DNA from: Trichostrongylus colubriformis
Taxonomy: Eukaryota > Nematoda > Chromadorea > Rhabditida > Trichostrongylidae
DNA: 64,000 nt
Assembly (NCBI GenBank): GCA_963978905.1
Contig: OZ022256.1
Location: 45,618,001-45,682,000, forward strand
Reading direction: 5' to 3'
Shown here: positions 22,166 through 32,115 of the stretch, piece by piece
Layout: every line of letters starts with the position of its first letter
Numbering within the stretch: the first letter of the stretch is position 1
Notes under the pieces: generated by a model
What the model was told of the DNA's origin: nothing
The model's database searches: none
Seen by the model: the letters and a program-made list of their open reading frames with translations, nothing else
Translations under genes and position numbers: made by a program

Positions 22166-24072
22166 GACTCGAATGCAGTGAAGAGGTGATGGATTAGCCA
22201 GCCTGTCTTCTGACTACAGTGCACCCAAAAACCCATGGAGAGCTGTTGTTCAGCGATCCCTTTGATACAACAAGCACTGCTGTACCGTCAGTGAACTGAT
22301 GAAGGCGGTTCCGATTGCCTGGGACACCATCAATGAAGCACACATACTAAACCCGGTTCAAGGCATGCCGAACAAATTGCTCGAGCTAATTTGACCCTTT
22401 GGGCGGACCAAATGTTTTTTTAATTCCGGCTATGCGCGATTCGGGACAGCAGAGCAAGTGATTTATTTTCCTGTGCGGTACCAGCAACAATAATGGGTGT
22501 CGACCGCTAGACTATGTAGAATACCAAGTAGTGGTGCATGTTTACAAAACGATAAGAATCGATAACTGGCACATGGATCTACCACCAACATGTAGGATTT
22601 AGATTCTCAGCGGGTATACAAATTGCTTACACTTGATGCCATCGAACACGACACTATCGATACCTAAACTACTTGAACTTCAAATAGTGACCACATCAGA
22701 CAAAGTGTTAAATGGCTAGTAAATAGAGACACTCCATTCCTGATTCATTTACATTGATCGTCGATTTCACTGCAACAAGAGATGTCGGCCGTTAAACAGT
22801 CTATGCTCCGAAAAAGGTGGCCTTCCAAGCGATATGCAGTGATAAATGACTAGACTATCGGTAAACACCAGGGACGGTAGTTAAATAGCCGAAACAGACA
22901 GTTTTGAGGATACATTTGAGGATCCAAGTAAACTATAGATTCTGTGGAAGGAGTTAGACCGGCCTTGCAAGCCTTCCTACTGAATGAGAGTGAATAGAGT
23001 ACAAGTGAGCTAGAAGTTACCACGAAATCACATGAACATAGTGGTGAGAAAAGAACTGCTATCAAGCGACGAAATATAAAGCAAATGCAGAGATGCAGAC
23101 TAGTTTACTTACCGGAGCGGAAAGTCCTCCATAAAATTTCTCGCTGCCGGTAACTGAACTCGTCTGCGTCTCTGCACTCACATCATCTTTCCACCTCTCT
23201 AGCTACCTCCCAGTAGGTCTTTGAACTGGCAGAGAACTAGTAGCTGTAAGGGGTCTTCTAGCTAATGAGAAGATTGCCACATAGTAGAGTACGTGAAACC
23301 CTGTAAAGGTAGATTGGAGAAGGGAGTGAGAGTGAGCAGTAGAGACAGGAGGGAGTGTGTGAAGAGGTGCGAGGTATTAGGGACACGTGGCAGCATGATA
23401 TGGCAAGATCCCAGATATTATATGGCATAACTCGAATGATGAGGCTTAGGAATGATCCCAACAGTGTTGTGACAGCTTCTTGACACGTCAGTCACGTTGA
23501 AATGTTGAGCCTATTGAACCAAGCTCACCACGTCTGATATTACTCCAATGGGAGACTAATGAGAGATTCACATCAGTCATATCAGTGCTATGTGATGGCG
23601 CTGTGTGCTGGCTATGCAACATATGGTCCACGGTTCGGTTTCGGTTTTCATCGCATGCTTCCCCAATAATGAGAAAAAGTTGCAAGTTTCGAAAGCAGTA
23701 ACCTCAACGTTCCAACTATTATAATCTCGGCACTACTGACATATAACCATCGCTCTTAACTACTAGTTTCGGTTAGATTATTACAGTCCCAGCTTACAAG
23801 AAATGATCAGCAAGTGAATATAATTTGGACTCCGATATTAGCAGCAACGGGATGTGTGAGCGCTGAACTACGTTCGATTCGAAATAGTGATATGTATTTA
23901 TCGCAAGATAGCAAGATACCAGCTGGGCTAGAGCACGGTACTGCGCTTGGGTAGCTTTCATAGTCTTGGGATTTGCGGAACTGCAGAATTGCGGAATTTG
24001 CGAACAGGATTAGGGTTCACGTCCCTTGGGACACGCTGGTCCCAAGGGAAAAATTCGGGCTCCTCGGGGACA
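22166..24072. other. Unassigned sequence with old relics of B-type repeats
   Basis: About 22490-22690 is a diverged copy of 27055-27255, with the same order of ATGGATCTACCA, TAGATTCTCAGC-like and ACTATCGAT..CTAAACTA words. About 23800-24015 resembles the window start (1-180). A perfect 11-bp-stem hairpin lies at 24022-24049 (TCCCTTGGGAC, six-base loop). No coding gene is supported. Confidence 0.5.
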
Positions 24073-25389
24073 GCCACGCGAGTACAACCAATGGTTCGCG
24101 ATACTTCTCTAATGTGGCAAGTGATCCATCCACCTTGCAAAACTCGCTAATTATGCAGTCGTTATTTCTGTGGAAATAAAAAGGGCAGCTATATGCACAT
24201 CAACCATGTGACCCACTTTAACAGCCTCATGTTTTCCCACATTTCCATTGTTTCATAAATGTTCACCATGCATTCGCTTCATGCTAATTGTGAGAAAAAC
24301 AATAAAAATAAATACAAAATGCCTCACAAATTGTTGTCGGCCGGGAATGTGTGGTAATATTATTTGATTCTGAATTAAAATGTATGATTTGTAGCTTTAA
24401 ATTCGTGACTTGCACTGAGCTATAAAAGGTGCTCACCACATGTATGACCGCCAGTGGTTCAATCCCTCTCCATAAGCTCCCTATGTCTTTAGAGCGATCT
24501 GTAAACCTTGCAACTTCTGTAACGCTCATAGACTTTGTGTTGATAACCAGTGTTTCAGTATTACTATTGAGATGGCATGCCAAGAAAAGTAAACACTTCA
24601 TAAGAGAGCAGATCATTAATTTGAACCAGTTATCACGAACGTGATTATAGAACTTGATGGCCATGCCTGCTGAGATTACGTGAACGTATAATTATTCAAA
24701 TCCTACCATTTCTCATTGTAGAACAAATATAATTGTAGAACAAAAAAAATATGAATACAACACCGCTTCTAATTCATGACCAATCGACCAATAAACGGAA
24801 ACCCCATGATTTTTCCGTCTTTTTGCTATAACTTACTTTAAAATTTTCCATAAATTCGAAAAAGGTACCAGTAGGAAGCCCTGCTCAAGGAGAATGTGGG
24901 TGTCAAACCTTCTTTTTTCTTTTCTCCTTCGACACAAATTTTGCTCAAAGTACTGCGGGCGATTCTCCTCGACGCTGCGGAGTCGTAAACTCTCCACTTC
25001 GATTGTGACTTTCAAGGCAAAAGCGAACATACCCTTGTACTCGAGGAGAACATGAACCCATGATCATTTTGGTATCTCTCATGTTAGGATTCGGCAGCGT
25101 TAAACTGAAAATTGTATTTGAGAAATTTTTAATTGGAATGTGTCCATAGCTCTGCGATTTTTAGCTACGCCCCTCGTGATGGGAATCCATCATAAGCTCG
25201 AGAAGAGGGTCAAAGATAATCTCTTTGATCTATTTCAAGGTATGCAGAAGCATTCACGCTAACGTAGGCCAAGTAACTCACAGAAGAATAGGCGAAACCG
25301 GTTACGACGTCATGTCGTGAAATATTGGCGGTGGTACAGGGCAGAAAAAGCTTTTGAGTTTTTAATAAATTGTTATGTCTTTCATGAAG

Positions 25390-25880
25390 TGTTGCTGCTG
25401 TGTTGCTGCTCTTGCTTCAGCACGTGCATCTTTGTTTTCTTGTAAGTCTTCGGTATCTCCTTCTCGTGTTCTTCCTCTTGTTCGTCCTTCCTATCGGCAC
25501 ATTCATGGATCAGCTGTATCGGATATTCTCCGCCAGAAACGACCTTGACTTTTACCGATATTTCTTCCGATTCATTGTAGATTCGCTTTTGGGGGAGGAT
25601 CTGCCATGACTCTGCTTGTCATTGAATCGCCACATCCCGGGGGTTCTGCGGATGAGTCTGGATCCCGAAATAGAGGACCCTCTTTCTACGGCGTGCCTTT
25701 TTCTCTTCTTTCCGCACTTTTCGGCTTCAGCTATCTCATATTTGGTTTCGTCCATGATTTTTTTCAGTTTGTCGATCCTCTTGTCGGCAATGGCTAGTAC
25801 GGCCGTTGCCTCGAAGTGGTGTCTATGTTTCTGTTGCTCCCACCGCCTCTCCTAGCTGTTCTTGACTAATTGATAGAAGG
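25390..25880 (-). pseudogene. Charged coiled-coil-like ORF relic (B copy)
   Basis: The minus strand carries the same lysine- and glutamate-rich sequence as the copies at 53930-54390 and 61775-62260, with KRIDKLKKIMDETKYEIAEA in one frame and KTYKKTKMHVLKQEQQ in another. Frames are broken in this copy. It lies next to a BEL/Pao-like fragment and may belong to the same retroelement; I do not recognise the domain. Confidence 0.45.
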
Positions 25881-26260
25881 TGTTATGGTATTGATCTGGC
25901 AGTTACTCGTAATTTTTGAGATACGTTCATACGTTATTGGGGCACTTGTATGCCAATGCTTTATTGTTCAGTTGTACTAAGTTGTGCTCCTTGCACGGGA
26001 GACGAATATAGTAGCCGTCTTCTCTGCGTCTATGGTCGAATAGAGTCATCCCGAATTTTCTTGTCTGCGGCTTCTTGAGCTTTTTGTTGTGTTTCTCAAA
26101 ATTCCTCTGCACCGGTAGCGACTTTCAAGTTTACTCACATTCATCTCGCTCCTCTTGAGAAATTCTTGATTGATTGTCCGTGGTTGCTCAACTTGGTTGA
26201 ACAGTATTCATCACCACAGATTATCCCAGTGGGTTATCTGGTCTTCTGGATATTCTGTAA
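25881..26260 (-). mobile_element. BEL/Pao-like Pol fragment (B copy)
   Basis: A minus-strand frame contains REDGYYIRLPCKEH followed by LNNKALAYK, which recalls the segment before reverse transcriptase in BEL/Pao polyproteins (a D/E-G-x-Y-x-x-x-LPWK motif then an LAY motif). It is broken by stops and frameshifts. The B' copy at 53510-53930 keeps LPWKEHHL. The assignment rests on pattern similarity only. Confidence 0.45.
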
Positions 26261-26269
26261 TGGTAATAT

Positions 26270-26790
26270 TTTGCGGAATGGGACGGAACCTTGATGGTCG
26301 GTGATCCAGCCTGATAACGGTTGATAAGATTCGATAAGGAGCGTAAAAAGGCTAGAGTCGCCAAATCAGTTTTGCTTTTCGCATTGGCCCTAGAGCGTTC
26401 ATATTCACAGGTGTTGTGCAGATTGGGACGGGGACTTTGATTGTGGCTGAACCAAACTGAAAATGGTTGTTAAGATTTGATAAGGAGCATGAGAAAGCAA
26501 ATGTCGTCAGATTCGTTTCGCCTTTCGCGTTGATCCAAGAGCGCTGACACTCATGGGTGTTTAGCAGAGTGGGACGCGGACATTAATAGTGGGTGATCCA
26601 AACTGATAATGATTGATAAGATTCGATTAGGAGCGTGAGAAGGAAAATGTCATCAAGGCCGGTACGCTTTTGCGGCTAACAGTGGAATGTTAACATTGGC
26701 AGGTATTGTTAGGTGCGGGACCTCAATGGTACTGTTGGGTAAAGGGTCTCAGTGATAACGGCTTACGGTGACTGATAAGTACCGTTAGAA
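26270..26790 (-). repeat. 145-bp minisatellite, about four units (B)
   Basis: GGGACGG-type starts recur at about 26279, 26424, 26571 and 26716. Each is followed by GGTGATCCA, CTGATAA.GGTTGATAAGA and a GGAGC(A/G)TGAGAA block. It is the reverse-complement orientation of the array in block A, which links the A and B block families. Confidence 0.8.
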
Positions 26791-27470
26791 ATCGGAGAGG
26801 ATGAAATCCTTCACATCGCTCGATACTACTATACGATCGCTTTAGCAAAAGCATCTGATGCTCAGTGCCATTGACTAAACATATTTTGTATATGTTCTAA
26901 TATCACTGACCGATTTATCGACCGCTGAATCCTAGCGTTCCAAAAAATGGTGCATGTCTTTCGATACTGCGATCTATATTGATAATCATGATACACCTAT
27001 ATTTGTGACAGCAAAGCAAGCGTTTCACTCGAAATCATTTTCTAATGCGGTACTGGCAACACTGGGTATCGACGCTAGACTATGTGAGATTCCAAATAGG
27101 GAAACATGTTCACGAAAACGATAAACGTCGATAATCGGGATATGGATCTACCATTAAAATGTTGGAATTAGATGCTCAGCAAGTGAACAATTTGTTACCA
27201 ATCGATGCAATCGAATGCAAAACTATCGATGTCTAAACTATTCAAACTCCCAATGATGACTTAAGCCAGTTGGCTCGCGCACACCACTTCGCGCGATCGT
27301 GTCGATGACGTGCAAAACGGGCTCGATGCAAAACGGCTGAAGTATAATTACACCGAAATGCTTTTTCATCACCATCTTCTCTTCTTCTATCCAGATGAAC
27401 ACTCAGCTGAAAGCATAGGAAAGGAAATTTCCACTCAACTCTATACACAACTGTGGTCGTGCCGATCAAA

Positions 27471-27543
27471 CCCATTTTGTACAACATCACCATGAATAGC
27501 GCGCAGTAGTGTGGGCGATTCATGGCATGTTGTGCAAAATGGG
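27471..27543. repeat. Conserved hairpin (B copy)
   Basis: CCCATTTTGTACAACAT pairs with ATGTTGTGCAAAATGGG across about 40 bases that themselves pair partly (CATGAAT with ATTCATG, and GCGC with GTGG-type loop). The same hairpin is kept at 52226-52298 and 63847-63919. Confidence 0.75.
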
Positions 27544-27659
27544 CTTGGATATATAACACATGAATAACATGTAAATTACATAACAGAAATATACAACACA
27601 CATTTATCACGCAATAACGACAATATACCGTATCATACCTGATTCCCGAAGTCACCTCC

Positions 27660-28075
27660 GCTTGGGCGACTGGCGACAGTCGGCTGACGTATTAGAGCCC
27701 CATACGGCTGATATCACGTAGCTTTATGGCTGACGGTGTCTCCCATGGGAATCCAACCACGGCTGCTCCCAGTCGGGGAGCAGGGGTAGACACCGGTCAA
27801 CTTTGTGCCAGCGCTCCACTACTCGACAGCCAAGGTGCACCGCACCCCAGATACCGAGCAGCATCATGGCGTTGCCCGGTGAAAACCGACTGGCAGTCGG
27901 CAGCCGGTCTCATATACCGGCTTCGACCACAGAGGGCGGGAAGGCCGCATGTCGCTTGACGCGACAAGCGGCGCCGCAGCGCGGACGGACCGGGGAGCGC
28001 GGTGCCCCCGAAGCCATCGTCGCGGCGATCTGCGACAGCTAGAACGCGTGGCTCATCCTTGAAAAGGACCAATCA
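27660..28075. repeat. GC-rich island of unknown origin (B copy)
   Basis: Base composition jumps to clearly GC-rich compared with the AT-rich flanks. It contains short palindromes such as CCGACTGGCAGTCGG near 27888. Frames on both strands stay open because of composition, for example one ending GERGAPEAIVAAICDS. The mirrored copy is at 51715-52115. It could be the 5' region of a retroelement or a decayed gene; I do not recognise it. Confidence 0.5.
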
Positions 28076-28405
28076 GCGTCAAAAATTTTATCTTGCATCT
28101 CATACTTTACCTCTTACTGTGGAATTGCATATAATTGCCTAGTGCACTAAAATGAATCAATGTTTGACCATGAGAGGTTCTGCCTGTGGATTAGAACCGA
28201 ACTAGTTTTCCCTGAAAGTCATTGTGTATTACCGCAATTACATTCAATTACCGTTATCATTTCAAAAGAAAGTAGAACGTGTGGCGCCTTCAAAGAATGG
28301 TTCGACCGGTGTTTTCACTCTGCTACATATCTTTGATTTGTTATTTCCACGATGGACTTAGACTGTTTCTTTTTATTTCTACGATAGACTTAGTCAATCT
28401 TCTAG

Positions 28406-28621
28406 GTGGAAATGACAATCCGCTTTTTGGTGACTGCACTCTCCACAGTGCATATGCTTACTTCTGATAGTCTTCCTGGTTTTGAAACCTCATGCCAGAT
28501 GAAGCCCGGTACTGCCTACTACTCTTGCACAACGTCTTTCAATATGACATATCAAGACGGCTGGGCAATTTTTGGCAAATACGGACGAGCCTACAAGGTG
28601 ACAGCTATTACTGTGCTTTAA
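28406..28621 (+). CDS. Possible small secreted protein, 71 aa (B copy)
   Basis: The frame starts MEMTIRFLVTALSTVHML, which could serve as a signal peptide (one basic residue, a short hydrophobic core, then SDS). It is followed by a body with two cysteines (SCQMKPGTAYYSC), a potential N-glycosylation site (NMT), and YGRAYKVTAITVL before the stop. An AG (TTCTTCTAG) lies a few bases upstream of the ATG and could be an acceptor for cis- or trans-splicing. The same 71 codons occur with no base change in the right arm (51148-51363), although flanking sequence differs a little. I recognise no family. It may equally be one exon of a larger gene or chance. Confidence 0.3.
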   Translation: MEMTIRFLVTALSTVHMLTSDSLPGFETSCQMKPGTAYYSCTTSFNMTYQDGWAIFGKYGRAYKVTAITVL

Positions 28622-29170
28622 AGTTATCTTTTCCAAGCGGGAAGTGGTAAGGAAGATAGTACAAAAAATTTGTCGCTTTCTTAATGATCTAAAACCCCTT
28701 CATTGAACAAGCCCTAGCTGAGTAAATGAAATAGTAGCAAATCCAAGCGTGATGCAATAGCTAGGAACTTCGAGGAAATCGATGAATAGGCTGCTCCATT
28801 AAAGCGATCGAAAATTTTCTGCAGAATTAACCTTCCTCCCTTTTCGTATGAGTTTCTTCGTGGCCTAAACCTGTTGTTCAAATAACAGTATTTGATAGAG
28901 TCCTGTAGCAATTCTCTGATGAAGTCGATTAACATCCCCCCTTTTCGTTCCGGGGCATAAAACTTTGTATGCCAACTAGTGAGAGTCTACATTGGAAAAT
29001 TTCATTAGCAATACAGTAATCTACGTGCCAGTATTAATGCTGTGTATATATCGAAAACATTTACGGTATCATTCCAAGATGGCAGAATAACCATCTACTG
29101 GCTGAATAGCGCGGACGAAGGGCTACCATTCTTCAATTTTCCTGTGAATACTAGTGGAAACAATTGACTA

Positions 29171-29856
29171 TTAGGTCTATGCAGAATAAATGGCCGAAAC
29201 GTAATTGGCAATAACTTCGCTCAGTCACAACTTTATTTGTCGAAATAAAAACCATTCGAATCTACAGAATTTTGCCAACGATCTGGTAAGTGAAATATAC
29301 CATCACGATCAAATTCTGGATTGCGAGAATCAATAAAGTCAAGAATGGCATTTTTATCGTGCATACTTTTTCTGCCGCAGGTTTGCATCGGAAACCCAGA
29401 AAAAGTGGTAATCCGTCAGAAAAAGGTCTGGGGAATAGGGGGGGGGGGTGAGGGAGAGGCTCGATAATTAACTGCATCATTTTTTTACTGGGTGCTCAAA
29501 ACAACGCAAAACCCCACAGTTCGCAAGTCACCCGGCAGAAACTGATCGAGACTCTCCCTAACCCCCTTATTCCTCAGACCTATCTCTGACGAATTACCAC
29601 TTTTTCCCGGTTCTCGATGCAAAACTGGGTCAGAAGGAGTTCGCCGAAACGATGCATGTTGAAAATGCCATCGTTGACTTCATTAATTTTCGCAATCCTG
29701 AATTTGTTCATGATGGCATATTTTCTTTACCAGATCGTTGGCTAGGTTGTGTAGATTCGAATGGTTTTTATTCCGACAAATAAAGTTGTGTCTGAGCGAA
29801 GTTATGGCATTTGAAAAAAGTAGTCCGTTTTGGCCATTTATTCTGCATAGACCTAA
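29171..29856. mobile_element. Palindromic mariner with two 3' ends (B copy)
   Basis: Both termini read TTAGGTCTATGCAGAATAAA inward, with TA on each side (29169-29170 and 29857-29858). Each half of this 686-bp element encodes the C-terminal end of a mariner transposase reading outward. On the plus strand (about 29675-29790) this is FRNPEFVHDGIFSLPDRW then VDSNGFYSDK and stop. On the minus strand (about 29240-29350) it is SRNPEFDRDGIFHLPDRW then VDSNGFYFDK and stop. So two copies of the same 3' end are joined head to head, with no N-terminal or catalytic part. The halves are diverged from each other but still pair over about 300 bp. An 11-G run lies at 29438-29448. Confidence 0.88.
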
Positions 29857-30072
29857 TATTTGGTAGCTACGAAAATTCTCGCTCTTCACGTGCACCAATT
29901 TTGGATACAGCTATCCCGGAACAAACATATTATTGTAGACTAAACAAAAAATTAGTAGATGCCTGTCTGTAGTGACTGCACATTAATGATGAATTCAGAG
30001 GGCATGAGATTCGATGTGGCCTTTTCAACGTTGTAGTTTCGAAGCAGTGTCCTCGTGATAACTTCCCAGCAT

Positions 30073-30142
30073 GCTTGAAACCGTGACGTTGTCAGGCAAA
30101 AGGTCACGCTTGAAACCGTGACGTTGTCAGGCAAAAGGTCAC
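30073..30142. repeat. 35-bp perfect tandem duplication
   Basis: The unit GCTTGAAACCGTGACGTTGT plus 15 further bases occurs twice in a row. Both copies are also present in the right arm near 49625-49700, so the duplication predates the arms. Confidence 0.8.
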
Positions 30143-30181
30143 CCCTATATGATAGGCAAAATAGTGCCTGTACCCAAGCTA

Positions 30182-31045
30182 TTAGGCTGTCGAAAAAGTT
30201 CTTTCGTTTTAAAAAAAAAATTTTTTTCTCTTGCCAAACTGCTTTCCAGCAATTTCTCCCGTACATGTACATTTAGTACAAGCTCACACGCATCTATAGG
30301 TATTATTGTCTTTCATCTCCCGGATAACCTTTTTCGGCGAAATAAATAAATCAAAGAGTACTTTCGAAGACTTCTACTGTATGATTTCAAATATGGCTTC
30401 TCAGCAACCGAATACAGTCGTCGTATAATTGCTGCATTTGAGGAGGGTTCAATGTCTGAACTTGTGGCACAACTTTGGTGCAAATGTCTTTGAGAAGGCA
30501 ACCACAGTGTCAAAGATTCTGACCGATCTGGACGCCCATCGGAAGTCGACAGCGAACGATTGCGAGTGCTGGCTCGCAACACTGTACTAACAGCAGACCT
30601 ACACTGTGAGGAGCTGGATAGACTGGCCGCGAAAATCACAGAGAAACGTCGGAACCATGACACGATGCGTTTCTTGCACGATAATGCTCGCCCACATATT
30701 CAAAAGGTGACTTGCCAAAAAATTCTCGCGCTTGAATGGAAAGCGCTGCCCGTCCATCTGATAGCCCTGATTTGCTCCATCGGATTATCAACTTTTCCTT
30801 TCCCCATCTAACGCCATTCAAGGAAAAACCTTCGATAATGAAGATGACATGGAACGGTGAATGTTCAACTTCTTCAAATAAAAGCCTGATCCGTTCTATG
30901 CGGATGGCATAGCAAACTTGCCTAAAAGGTTGCGAAGATGGTAGAACAAGATGGTTTACCTTGTTTCTTAGTATGCTCTGTGTTTTGTAATGAAGTGATG
31001 AAATAACTCGCTTCAAGGAACGAAAAAACTGTCCCGACAAACTAA
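30182..31045 (+). mobile_element. Mariner-like element with central deletion (B copy)
   Basis: The ends are TTAGGCTGTCGAAAAAGTTC at the left and the inverted TTAGTTTGTCGGGACAG at the right, with TA on each side (30180-30181 and 31046-31047). The plus strand carries mariner transposase pieces: DRSGRPSEVDSERLRVLA (about 30520-30570), LHDNARPHIQKVTCQK of the catalytic region (about 30680-30730), and remnants of the C-terminal part to about 30960. Between RVLA and the LHDN motif much of the catalytic core is missing, and frames shift, so it cannot make transposase. Its mirrored copy is at 48728-49587. Confidence 0.88.
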
Positions 31046-32009
31046 TATTTTAATTTCTAGAGAGTTTGTTGTGACTGAGACCTGACTGAGATCTGTCCTG
31101 AAAAGGAGGTAATCTTCTCCTGTACACCAGTGGATGGAGTTGAATCTACGCATTGATGAAGCTTGTGAAAATGCTTTCTGCAATGGTTCTCCGGATCAAG
31201 AAAAATGCGATGGGCATGAAAGGTGAAATAGTGACCGCAACTCTCGCTGCGTGCACCTTCGAGTTTGGAAATGTTCTAAAACCTGATCATGGTGCAACAG
31301 TTGAACAAAACTTGCCTGAGGCCTAAATTCCAACACTGGTTACATCACGACCGTTCAGAAACAGCTCCTTTCTAACGCACGAGTGGTGGGCCCACCACAC
31401 TTCGGAATCACGATTGCGTTCTTCCTTAACGCGTGCAGTACAACGTTTATCTGATCCCTCGTGAAGAATGAAAACTCTGGCTGAAATTTGGGTGTGTTCC
31501 CATGTTGTTGCCATAGTTGCCTTCGTCACTGCCAGCAATAATTCAGATTGGGCATGCCAGCGCTACACGGTGACGTCGTGCTGGCTTCTTTGGCTCTGCA
31601 TGCTCCAGAAACTCTTACTTACGCCTCATTAATGGAAGTGCTTATGTGGTTCCGAGTCGAACTATGCATCTGCCCGCAGAATAAGCTGCATTATCTTAGT
31701 AACGACGGGCTGCAACCCTCGAGTGTGCCTTTATGAATAAACTGGTACTACCTTTGGATAGAATAACGTTGCAGCCAGCCGCTTATACCATTTCACAAAA
31801 CATGCCAAAAGCTAAAAAAATTTATATGATCTGATAAAGGTAGCTGCCCCTATTGCAAGATTCAAAAAGCAGTGAACGACCCAGGACATTTACCAGTTTC
31901 AAAGTTAGCGATATTCAAAAAGCGAAATTAGGTATGGCTAATGAATCCTCTATGTACTTCAAATCGCTTCATTTGCAATGATGTCTAGTGCTCAACATCC
32001 ATTACTCAG

Positions 32010-32115
32010 GCATTTCGAAACGAACAACCATGGAAAGAGGCAGAAAAGCTTTGCAACAAAGAAGGTGCGCATTTAGCGTCCATAACGAGTGCGGAGGAGA
32101 ATGCATTTGTTCGTG
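32010..32115 (+). pseudogene. C-type lectin domain exon (B copy)
   Basis: This 106-nt exon encodes FRNEQPWKEAEKLCNKEG followed by AHLASITSAEENAFVR, the classic first half of a C-type lectin domain (WxxAExxC, then HLASI.S..EN.FV). It has an acceptor (ATTACTCAG) and a GTAAGT donor, and its exit phase fits the exon at 2145-2314. Downstream in this arm the expected partner acceptor is present (TATTTTTACAG at 34619-34629). The following bases are, however, the end of the vigilin cassette, where the frame meets a stop within about 12 codons. The gene is therefore broken here, and I call it a pseudogene remnant. A preceding exon with the NGSCYYV motif is not convincingly seen. Confidence 0.7.
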
